Positions 5,505 to 11,687 of a stretch of DNA of 13,854 nucleotides are shown here, one piece after another. Made by a program: the position numbers and the translations under genes. Under the pieces are notes generated by a model. That model did not search any database. It was not told the origin of the DNA and worked only from the letters and a program-made list of their open reading frames with translations. The DNA comes from Lysobacterales bacterium (GTDB taxonomy: Bacteria; Pseudomonadota; Gammaproteobacteria; Xanthomonadales; Xanthomonadaceae). The stretch spans positions 1 through 13,854 of the forward strand of contig JADKCY010000046.1 in NCBI GenBank assembly GCA_016718605.1, in the 5' to 3' direction. Each line of letters begins with the position of its first letter. The first letter of the stretch is position 1.

Positions 5505-6769
5505 TGAAAGTCCAACTGCTGAATCCGCCGATTCACCACTACACGGGCAGGCAGTATCGCATGATGCCGCCGATCAACCTGCCCACCATTGCGGCGCTGT
5601 TGAGCAATGCTGGGCATTACGCAGAGGTGATTGACCTTGAAGCGCTAGCCGTGACGCCTGAGCAAGTCGAAGCGAGTTACAAATCACAGCGCGATAATTG
5701 GCCGGATGCCATCGGTATTACGGCGATGACCATCACCTCACGCGGGGCTAAAGACATTGTACAGGCTTTGCGGCGTGCTGGCTTTGATGGTCTGATTGTG
5801 GCGGGTGGTATCTACCCGACTGAAAACGCACAACGTTGCATAGACGATTGGGGCGTTGACATGGTGGTTGTCGGGGAGTGCGAAGGTAACGTAGTCGAGT
5901 TGTTTGAACGTGGCGAACACGGGATACACCTTGGCACGCGGATGGACATCGACAAGATACCCGCCCCAGATTGGCGTCACCATAACCCGCCCATTGGCGA
6001 GTACAACGGCAACACGCGCTTGATTAACCCGCGCCCCGGAATCAGCATGTGGTCGCGGGGCTGTCCGTTTCAATGCGTGTTTTGCAGTGACAACCTATTC
6101 AATAAGCAACCGATTCGCGACCGCCCTCCCGCGCTGATGGAACAGGAAATGCGCGAGTTGAAGCGGCGGGGCTGCGAGAATGTGTACGTGTACGACGATG
6201 AGTTAGTCGGAACGAAACTGCCCGCAGGCTGGATTGAGGACATCGCCGACCGTATCGAAGATTTGCATTTGCCATACATCACGCAAGGCCACTGCAACCG
6301 ACACACGATCACGCCTGAGTCAATGCGCCATGTCAAGCGCAGTGGCTGCAAGGTAATTTTCTGGGGCGTTGAATCGTTTAGCGAGTCGGTGTTAGCCGCC
6401 ATAAAGAAACGAATCAAAGAAGTTGACATCTGGCACACGTTGCGAGTCTCGCACGAAGCGGGTATAGAGAATGCCGTCTTTACAATGGTGGGCAACTACA
6501 AGGAAACAGTATCCGACTTGCAGCATACGTATGATGCCCTTAAACAAGCCTACAAAGAGGGGATTATTCAGTATCGTCAGACTACGGTCTGCACAGGGAT
6601 GCCAGGCACTCCGCTTGAAAAGATTATGAAGGATGAGGGTTGGTGGACTGAGCCGCCTGAATATGGGCCGCAAATGGCGCAAGTGTACGCACCTACACCG
6701 TGGTTGACGATGAAAGAGATCGAGTATTGGGCCAACAAGTTTGCCGAAACCTGTCCGGGTGTGTCATGA
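5504..6769 (+). CDS. B12-binding-domain radical SAM enzyme
   Basis: The product has 421 residues. Residues 1-150 form a B12-binding type Rossmann domain: NLPTIAALLSNAGHYAEVIDLE, then V99-A-G-G-I-Y and V122-V-G-E-C-E, motifs typical of this fold in class B radical SAM enzymes. The radical SAM core follows with C187-PFQ-C191-VF-C194 (CX3CX2C), which would hold the [4Fe-4S] cluster that cleaves S-adenosylmethionine, and later the strand motif FWGVES. Family members methylate unreactive carbon or phosphorus atoms or rearrange rings, using methylcobalamin. The Rossmann domain has no obvious DXHXXG motif, as usual in this class, where B12 binds without a protein histidine ligand. Translation is coupled to the upstream glycosyltransferase (TAATG) and the downstream gene (ATGA). 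The phage carries no cobalamin genes here and would depend on host B12. Substrate unknown; a sugar or a peptide side chain both fit the neighbours. Confidence 0.9.
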   Translation: MKVQLLNPPIHHYTGRQYRMMPPINLPTIAALLSNAGHYAEVIDLEALAVTPEQVEASYKSQRDNWPDAIGITAMTITSRGAKDIVQALRRAGFDGLIVAGGIYPTENAQRCIDDWGVDMVVVGECEGNVVELFERGEHGIHLGTRMDIDKIPAPDWRHHNPPIGEYNGNTRLINPRPGISMWSRGCPFQCVFCSDNLFNKQPIRDRPPALMEQEMRELKRRGCENVYVYDDELVGTKLPAGWIEDIADRIEDLHLPYITQGHCNRHTITPESMRHVKRSGCKVIFWGVESFSESVLAAIKKRIKEVDIWHTLRVSHEAGIENAVFTMVGNYKETVSDLQHTYDALKQAYKEGIIQYRQTTVCTGMPGTPLEKIMKDEGWWTEPPEYGPQMAQVYAPTPWLTMKEIEYWANKFAETCPGVS

Positions 6770-7425
6770 CAAAAGCGCTTGTAACTTTCGGCGTCGGCAC
6801 TCACGCGGAATTGCTGGACATTGCGCGGCCATCGTATCAGTCGTTTTCCAAGCGGCACGGGTATGACTACTTTGAAGCGAAGTTTAACGGCACACTGGCC
6901 CGCCCGCCCGCGTGGTATAAGATTCAATGCTTGATTGACCTGTTGAAGTCTTACGACATGGCCGTGTTCATCGGTTCGGATTTAGTCATTGTTGACGGGC
7001 GAGAGGACTTGCCGCAAGAGTTCCCGCTTAACGAGTCGGAATGGTGGCAGGCAATGGTATCGCATGATACCAAGTGCGGCTATGTGCCTAACGACGACCT
7101 GTGGATATGCAAGCCGCAGATGCTACCCGTGTTGGAACAAATTTGGAATATGACGCAATACCTTAATCATGGGTGGTGGGAGCAAGCCGCATTGATGGAT
7201 TTGATGGGCTATGACCCAGCCATTGAACATTTCCCAACTTATCCAAAAGATAAAAGCCGCGAACTGTACCAGCGGACGCGGTTTATCTCTACAGAGTGGA
7301 ATGTACACCGCTGGGATAAATGGCAACCGTTACACCCGCGCATACAACACGCGACCATGTGGCCTGATCGTCCGGCCATCATGCGCGAATGGGCTAAACA
7401 GGCCGAAGGGTGGATGAGCGAATGA
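6766..7425 (+). CDS. Small GT-A-like glycosyltransferase (GT34/GMA12-like)
   Basis: ATG 6766 overlaps the previous stop as ATGA; the frame is open further upstream but that would give a long overlap. The product has 219 residues. The pattern is that of galactosyl/mannosyltransferase-like GT-A proteins: KALVTFGVGTHAELLDIARP, then SYQSFSKRHGYDYFEAKFN, the donor-site approach AWYKIQCLIDLLKSYD, the metal-motif position F-I-G70-S71-D72-LVIVD, and a C-terminal G-W-W-E139-Q140-A motif. Family members usually have DXD at the metal site; here the first Asp is Gly, leaving GSD. This may mean altered metal binding, a lectin-like role or reliance on other residues. No signal peptide or membrane helix. 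It lies between two radical SAM genes and is coupled to both, so it should act in the same pathway. The family call is from pattern only and would need a profile search. Confidence 0.7.
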   Translation: MTKALVTFGVGTHAELLDIARPSYQSFSKRHGYDYFEAKFNGTLARPPAWYKIQCLIDLLKSYDMAVFIGSDLVIVDGREDLPQEFPLNESEWWQAMVSHDTKCGYVPNDDLWICKPQMLPVLEQIWNMTQYLNHGWWEQAALMDLMGYDPAIEHFPTYPKDKSRELYQRTRFISTEWNVHRWDKWQPLHPRIQHATMWPDRPAIMREWAKQAEGWMSE

Positions 7426-8498
7426 AGTACATCGACCCTGTTGGCAAGATTCTCGCGCACGTTGACAGGCTGGCCGCGTGGAAACAAGGCACGAAGGCCG
7501 CGCCGATCAACATTGAATGGGACTTGTCAAACCGGTGTTCGCTAGGCTGCGCGGGCTGTCATTTCGCGTACACGCATACACGCGGGCCATTGTCCGGCAA
7601 GATTGACAAGCCCGCTGGCTTCATCGACGGCGGCGACCTGGCAGATGTTGAGTTAGTGAAGCGGGCTTTGCTAGAGGCTAAAGACGCGGGCGTGTTGTCG
7701 GTGACATGGACGGGCGGCGGCGAGCCTACACTACACCCAGCGTTTGATGAGATTATCGCCTATGCCGATTCGATAGGCTTGCGGCAAGGACTGTACACAC
7801 ATGGCGGACATATTGACGCAATGCGCGGGGCGCTGTTATCCCAAACGCTTGACTGGTGTGTTGTGTCGATTGATTGCCAGGACGCGCAGTCGTATGCGGC
7901 TTATAAGGGCATTTCTCCGGTCTGGTTTGATAAGATGCGGACGGGTGTTGCGAATCTGAAATACGGCGGCGGCGATTGCATCATTGGCGCTTCGTTCCTG
8001 CTGGGCGCTGACAACTGGACGCAAGCCCGCGACATGCTGAAGTTCTCGCGTATCATCGGCGCTGATTACACCACATTCCGCCCGATGATTGAGTATGACA
8101 TCGACAACCCGTCAATGCCGTCCGGTGATGTATCATGGGTTGCGGATGCGTTACCAGCATTGCAGGCGCTATCCACTGAGGCCGATGTCGAATGTATCCC
8201 TGAGCGGTTCGCAGAATACCGCGATTGGACACAAGCACGCGGCTATGCGGCCTGTTATGGCATCCGGTTCAACACCGTTGTCACGCCTAACGGCAAAGTC
8301 TTTGTGTGCGTCAATCGGCGCGAGTTTGCGGGTAGTGAGTTGGGCGATTTGTCCGTTGAGTCGTTCGGTGACATCTGGGCAAGGCATCCGGGTGAGTGGC
8401 GCGACTTCGACAAGTGCCGGGTGTTGTGTCGATTGCACATGATCAATGAAACCGTCTGGAATGTGTACCGCCCGCGTCAACATGCTGAGTTCGTCTAG
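7422..8498 (+). CDS. Radical SAM enzyme with SPASM-like C-terminal domain
   Basis: I chose ATG 7422 (ATGA overlap with the previous stop); GTG 7410 in the same frame is possible and would add four residues. The product has 358 residues. The SAM-cluster motif is C39-SLG-C43-AG-C46 (CX3CX2C) after the strand INIEWDLSNR, and the SAM-binding GGEP motif is at T97-G-G-G-E-P, both very clear. The C-terminal part has C278-X12-G-X4-C296, matching the first half of the SPASM signature, then LGDLSVESFGDIW and C332-X3-C336. This gives four cysteines, enough for one auxiliary cluster rather than the two of a full SPASM domain. SPASM and twitch enzymes mostly modify peptides or proteins (thioether, C-C cross-links, epimerisation, oxidation) but some act on sugars. 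No small precursor-peptide gene with a Cys-rich core is visible nearby, so a structural protein or carbohydrate substrate is more likely. It is the last gene of the cassette; structural genes resume 8 bases later. Confidence 0.9.
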   Translation: MKYIDPVGKILAHVDRLAAWKQGTKAAPINIEWDLSNRCSLGCAGCHFAYTHTRGPLSGKIDKPAGFIDGGDLADVELVKRALLEAKDAGVLSVTWTGGGEPTLHPAFDEIIAYADSIGLRQGLYTHGGHIDAMRGALLSQTLDWCVVSIDCQDAQSYAAYKGISPVWFDKMRTGVANLKYGGGDCIIGASFLLGADNWTQARDMLKFSRIIGADYTTFRPMIEYDIDNPSMPSGDVSWVADALPALQALSTEADVECIPERFAEYRDWTQARGYAACYGIRFNTVVTPNGKVFVCVNRREFAGSELGDLSVESFGDIWARHPGEWRDFDKCRVLCRLHMINETVWNVYRPRQHAEFV

Positions 8499-8506
8499 GA
8501 GTTGAT

Positions 8507-9103
8507 ATGGCTCGTTCTGGAATGTCAGACTTGATTGCACAGGTTCGCGGCTATGCCAATGCTGGTACGGCTGATTTCACGCTGGGGACGGTGGTCTATT
8601 GGTCGGATGATCACATTCAGCGGTCATTAGACAAATATCGCCGCGACCTGTATCAAGTTGAGTTAGAGCAATGGCCTACACTCGGCACGGCTGGTGATTA
8701 TACCTATCTTGAATACCGCGCCCCGTATGGCAACCTTGAAAGTGGTACGGCGGTATTTCTTCTGCAACAGACCAACGGCGGCACAGCCCCGGCCTATACC
8801 GCCGACTATGCGACTGGCGTTATCACGTTCACGGCTGACACTGGCGGACTTGATTACATTCTCACGGCGCGCACGTATGACATAGAGGCAGCGGCGGCTG
8901 ATGTGTGGCGCGGCAAGGCGGCAAACTCGGCGCAGTATTTCGACTTTAAGACCGATAACCATGACATCAAGAAATCGCAGTTTCACGCGCATTGCATGAA
9001 AATGGCCGCGTTCTTTAGCCAACAGTCCAGCACGCAATCGTTTGCCGTGACGACGATCAACCGCGATGACGTTGTGGCATGGGGTGATGAATGGGCCTTC
9101 TAG
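8507..9103 (+). CDS. Head-tail connector (adaptor) protein
   Basis: ATG 8507 follows TAGGAG by 6 bases. The product has 198 residues. The helical N-terminus (MSDLIAQVRGYANAG, then DDHIQRSLDKYRRDLYQVEL) and the C-terminal helical part (EAAAADVWRGKAANSAQYFDFKTDN-type segment, then HAHCMKMAAFF) match the general layout of head completion adaptor proteins such as SPP1 gp15-like or HK97 gp6-like. A central strand-rich insertion of about 80 residues (residues 60-125) looks like an added beta domain. The protein would dock beneath the portal ring. The call relies strongly on position: first structural gene after the enzyme cassette, followed by a head closure-like and a gp10-like gene, which is the normal order when the cassette is ignored. 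The gene end overlaps the next by 13 bases. Confidence 0.65.
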   Translation: MARSGMSDLIAQVRGYANAGTADFTLGTVVYWSDDHIQRSLDKYRRDLYQVELEQWPTLGTAGDYTYLEYRAPYGNLESGTAVFLLQQTNGGTAPAYTADYATGVITFTADTGGLDYILTARTYDIEAAAADVWRGKAANSAQYFDFKTDNHDIKKSQFHAHCMKMAAFFSQQSSTQSFAVTTINRDDVVAWGDEWAF

Positions 9104-9516
9104 GTGCGTCTGATCTTGCGATGATGCGTGACATCATTGACGAAACGCTGCCCGATACGTGCAATATCTTGGGCGAGTCGTTGACAAGTGACGGTCAAGG
9201 TGGCGTGACATCCACTTGGGGCGTCACGGCTGGTACGATTGCATGCCGCTTGGATTCTGTAGCAAAACAAAATCAAGGCTTGACGCTGGTTGGCGAGTCT
9301 GTGCGGCCTGAGCGCGAGTACACGCTAAGTCTGCCATACAATACCGCGATTGCCCCCGGCGACCGCGTGGAAATCGGCGCGTACACGTTTACCACTACCT
9401 CAGTCAATGAGGGTATTTCGTGGGAAGCCGTGAAGCGGGCGACGTTGAGAATCTATAGCCGCGATGCTGTTGCCGTAGGGTATGGTATCGTCGGATCATC
9501 TTACATCGAGGTATAA
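9091..9516 (+). CDS. Head closure / head-tail joining protein, SPP1 gp16-like
   Basis: ATG 9091 lies inside the end of the connector gene with a GGGGTGA ribosome binding stretch just upstream. The product has 141 residues, a normal size for the family. The pattern is that of phage head-tail joining proteins: an N-terminal helix, a strand beginning TCNILGESLTSDGQGGVTSTW, a turn with CRLD, and the barrel segment RVEIGAYTFTTTSVNEG followed by TLRIYSRD. Such proteins form a hexameric or dodecameric ring that closes the capsid pore after packaging and receives the tail. Followed directly by the next gene with no gap (TAA then ATG). Confidence 0.75.
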   Translation: MGLLGASDLAMMRDIIDETLPDTCNILGESLTSDGQGGVTSTWGVTAGTIACRLDSVAKQNQGLTLVGESVRPEREYTLSLPYNTAIAPGDRVEIGAYTFTTTSVNEGISWEAVKRATLRIYSRDAVAVGYGIVGSSYIEV

Positions 9517-9951
9517 ATGACGGCACAAACTCCAACGGTGTTGAAGTCATATTTCGAGACAGGCGACCGCCCAACGGCATCGCAGTATGGTGATTTCATT
9601 GACACGGCTTGCGGCTACAAATCATACGTGGCGACACTGACGCAAGCAGGCACAGCCGCCCCGGTTGCGACCGTGTTGCAAAATACCATCGGTGATATTG
9701 TATGGACTAGATCGGAAGCGGGCCGCTATGTTGGAACACTTGCCAATGCGTTTGTGGCGAGCAAGACGGTTGTTCTTACATCTGTCGGGCTTGTTTTTTC
9801 AAGTGCAGATTCTATCGTTAAAATCGCAACCGCCGCCGTGACGTCCGTCAATGCCGTTGTGCTTCTTACTGGTACTTTATCGGCATTGACAGATGACGGA
9901 TTCGGCGCATTAGGCGGGCCGATTAGCCTTGAAATCAGGGTGTACCCCTAG
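9517..9951 (+). CDS. Structural protein of unknown role with an ETGDRPT N-terminal motif
   Basis: ATG 9517 follows the previous stop with no gap. The product has 144 residues. Residues 9-30 (LKSYFETGDRPTASQYGDFID) resemble a short N-terminal motif that I recall from phage tail fibre and other surface proteins, of the form LKxxFETGDxPTxxQF. The remainder is Ala/Val/Thr-rich and strand-like, similar to trimeric or beta-sandwich virion proteins (for example VTSVNAVVLLTGTLSALTDDG). There is no signal peptide and no enzyme motif. Its place between head closure and neck genes would suggest a connector or virion surface component. I cannot assign a function; the motif recall is from memory and would need a profile search. 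Confidence 0.6.
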   Translation: MTAQTPTVLKSYFETGDRPTASQYGDFIDTACGYKSYVATLTQAGTAAPVATVLQNTIGDIVWTRSEAGRYVGTLANAFVASKTVVLTSVGLVFSSADSIVKIATAAVTSVNAVVLLTGTLSALTDDGFGALGGPISLEIRVYP

Positions 9952-9960
9952 CGTGAAACA

Positions 9961-10374
9961 ATGAGCGCGACGATCAAACTAGACACCACAAAACTCAATC
10001 AGTTGATCGCCTCTGTACCCGCGCAGGCCGACGAATTGACGCGCAAGGCCGCGTTTCTGATTGAGCAACAGGCCAAGTTAAACATCACGAATTGGCCGCT
10101 GATTGACACGGGCGCATTACGCGGAAGCATTTCGGTTGAACGAATCAAGAAGGGCCAATACCAGATTGGCGATTTCGGCGGCTACACTGCCAAGCGCAGA
10201 AGCCGCTTTGGTTGGCGGCAGGTAAGCGTTGGAATGGAGTACGGCATTTATTGGGAGTTAGGCCACCGCAACCTATTTAAGCGGCGGTATATGCGTATGC
10301 CGTTTCTTGGGCCTGCTGTCGTAACGGTTACGGATAAGTTTGTCGAAATGATGTCGAAGGACTTGATCAAATGA
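9961..10374 (+). CDS. HK97 gp10-like neck / tail completion protein
   Basis: The product has 137 residues. Features of the HK97 gp10-like family are visible: an N-terminal helix-rich half (LDTTKLNQLIASVPAQADEL, AAFLIEQQAKLN), then the hallmark I-D-T-G-A-L-R-G-S-I around residues 48-57, and later EYGIYWELGHR (residues 96-106) and RMPFLGPAV near the C-terminus. Proteins of this family sit between the head connector and the tail tube. ATG 9961 has only a weak ribosome binding site (GTGAAAC), and no better start is seen. The stop overlaps the next gene's start as ATGA, so the two are translationally coupled. Confidence 0.88.
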   Translation: MSATIKLDTTKLNQLIASVPAQADELTRKAAFLIEQQAKLNITNWPLIDTGALRGSISVERIKKGQYQIGDFGGYTAKRRSRFGWRQVSVGMEYGIYWELGHRNLFKRRYMRMPFLGPAVVTVTDKFVEMMSKDLIK

Positions 10375-10787
10375 GCGTCTACAACGCGCTAGGCTCGGCA
10401 CTCTATAGCAAACTCACAGGCGGCACGGCGCTGACATCGTTACTGTTCGGTACGGCGTCGGTGTACAATCTAGCCGCCCCATTCGAGGCCGCTTATGATT
10501 ACGTGATCTTTAACTTGCAAACGGGCTTAGAGGAAAACGACACGGCACACCGCGTCAAGGATTTGACGATTCAAGTACGCGGCTATTCTACGCAACTGTC
10601 GAAAGCCGGTTCGATTGACGCGGCCTGCGATGCGCTGTTACACAAACAGCCGCTAACCGTGACGGGCTGGGCGGAGGTGCTAACGCCTCGGCGCGTGCAA
10701 GACATCGAATTGATAGAGTACGACGAAGCAAACCGACCGATTTACACACGCGGCGGATTATACGATTTGAAGATTGAAAAAGTCTAA
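10371..10787 (+). CDS. Tail terminator protein (DUF3168-like)
   Basis: ATG 10371 overlaps the previous stop (ATGA). The product has 138 residues, normal for DUF3168/tail terminator proteins. It opens with a helix (VYNALGSALYSKLTG) and a loop with ALTSLLFGTASVYNLAAP. The middle contains the strand YDYVIFNLQTGLEEND and the typical segment KDLTIQVRGYST followed by a helix AGSIDAACDALLHK. The C-terminus ends in strands (GGLYDLKIEKV). It would form the hexamer that caps the growing tail tube and joins it to the neck. It lies just before the major tail protein, the usual place. Confidence 0.8.
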   Translation: MSVYNALGSALYSKLTGGTALTSLLFGTASVYNLAAPFEAAYDYVIFNLQTGLEENDTAHRVKDLTIQVRGYSTQLSKAGSIDAACDALLHKQPLTVTGWAEVLTPRRVQDIELIEYDEANRPIYTRGGLYDLKIEKV

Positions 10788-10799
10788 GGAGATCACATC

Positions 10800-11216
10800 A
10801 TGGGCGAGTATGCTGGTTCTGCAAGTGTAGTGCAATGGATTACGTCGGCGGGTACGTTGGCAATGAGCGGCGACACGCGGTCTTTGACCATCACGCCTTC
10901 GCAGGACACCATCGATTCGACCGCTGGCAGTGACACGTCGAAGCAATTCATCCCGTCGTTCACGACTTGGGACGTCAGTTGGGAAGGCGTTGCGCAAGAC
11001 GGCACGGCTGGCACGGCTTACATGGCGCGGCTTGCCCCCAGCACGGCGGGGACGTTGAAGGTGTGGCCTTTCGGCACGGCGGGCAGCGCTTCGTTGTTTA
11101 CCATGCCCGCGTTCAGCATGGGCGCGGCTATCTCTATGCCCTACTCTGACGTGACGACCATCTCTGCGAATTGGTCGCAGTCGAGCGGCGGCACGGCGAC
11201 GTGGGGCACTGCGTAA
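10800..11216 (+). CDS. Major tail (tube) protein
   Basis: ATG 10800 has the strongest ribosome binding site of the tail genes, AAGGAGATC, 6-14 bases upstream, as expected for a protein made in hundreds of copies. The product has 138 residues, small and strand-rich: GEYAGSASVVQWITSAGTLAM, then TPSQDTIDSTAGSDTSKQFI, a tryptophan strand TTWDVSWEGVAQDG, and a terminal SANWSQSSGGTATW. The strand pattern and length fit the compact TP901-1-type tube proteins. Gene order (after tail terminator, before chaperones and tape measure) makes this the only reasonable place for the tube protein. GTAG-type short repeats are shared with the capsid and decoration proteins and may only reflect similar composition. 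Confidence 0.8.
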   Translation: MGEYAGSASVVQWITSAGTLAMSGDTRSLTITPSQDTIDSTAGSDTSKQFIPSFTTWDVSWEGVAQDGTAGTAYMARLAPSTAGTLKVWPFGTAGSASLFTMPAFSMGAAISMPYSDVTTISANWSQSSGGTATWGTA

Positions 11217-11217
11217 C

Positions 11218-11499
11218 ATGGCCGATGAATTAGGGATCAGCCGGGTAGCACTAGGGAACGGCGCTGACATCGTGATTGACTTGGGCCGCGTATCGTTGCG
11301 CGAGTTTCGCAGTATCTTTGACAATGGACAGCCGCAAGCCGACGAGGACAAGATCGTCGCGAAGGCTTGCGGGCTGTCGTTGGATGAGTACCTAGACTTG
11401 CCGCAACCCGTAGCGCGGCGCGTTATCGCAGAGTTCATGCGAGCGGCCACGCAGCCGTTGAGCGTCCCAAACTCTCAAAGCGTGTCTACCTCGGCCTAA
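11218..11499 (+). CDS. Tail assembly chaperone, first (G-type) frame
   Basis: ATG 11218 follows the major tail stop by one base. The product has 93 residues: a strand-rich start (SRVALGNGADIVIDLGRVSLREF) and helices (ADEDKIVAKACGLSLDEYLD, then VARRVIAEFMRAAT), the pattern expected for lambda gpG-like chaperones that coat the tape measure during tail assembly. The last 12 codons after AAC 11470 read through a slippery CCCAAAC and end in a TAA that overlaps the next start (TAATG). Short frame, frameshift site and tape measure next door make the family assignment good despite weak sequence conservation. Confidence 0.8.
   Translation: MADELGISRVALGNGADIVIDLGRVSLREFRSIFDNGQPQADEDKIVAKACGLSLDEYLDLPQPVARRVIAEFMRAATQPLSVPNSQSVSTSA
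11466..11472 (+). promoter_or_regulatory. Programmed -1 ribosomal frameshift slippery site CCCAAAC
   Basis: In the frame of the upstream chaperone the bases read GTC-CCA-AAC, so the heptamer C-CCA-AAC has the exact X-XXY-YYZ phasing required for -1 slippage. After slippage, CCC-AAA-CTC continues with no stop as LSKRVYLGLMSHSRGLPMEY and reaches TAA 11687, giving a fusion of about 156 residues. The position, about 28 bases before the first frame's stop and directly upstream of the tape measure gene, is the conserved place for tail chaperone G/GT frameshifting in long-tailed phages. A short GGCC/GGCC pairing downstream (about 11494 and 11514) could help pausing but is weak. Confidence 0.85.
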
Positions 11500-11687
11500 T
11501 GTCGCACTCTCGCGGCCTGCCAATGGAGTACTGGCGTTGGCACATGGTACGCGAAACGGGTTGGACATTAGGCGAGGTTGACGCGCTGAGTATGCGAGAC
11601 TTTCACGAATACTTGCAAGTAACGGACGGCGAGAGCAAGGCGCGGACAGATTCACGGCCACAACCACGGCCAAAGGCACGGCGCTAA
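11499..11687 (+). CDS. Tail assembly chaperone, second (T-type) frame
   Basis: This frame lies at -1 relative to the upstream chaperone. It is open from at least the slippery site (11466) to TAA 11687 and encodes GLPMEYWRWHMVRETGWTLG, DALSMRDFHEYLQV and a basic, proline-rich end (RPQPRPKARR). The tryptophan- and Glu-rich helical segment is typical of the T part of GT chaperones. The TAATG at 11497-11501 could allow re-initiation at ATG 11499 to give a 62-residue protein, but there is no good ribosome binding site, so I think the main product is the frameshifted GT fusion, made at a low ratio to G. The fusion bridges the tape measure and tube protein. Confidence 0.75.
   Translation: MSHSRGLPMEYWRWHMVRETGWTLGEVDALSMRDFHEYLQVTDGESKARTDSRPQPRPKARR

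Noticed and set aside
5504..8498. Classical RiPP (sactipeptide-like) biosynthesis cluster
   Set aside because: No precursor peptide, RRE domain, protease or transporter is visible, and the upstream small protein has no cysteine. The enzymes alone do not support it.
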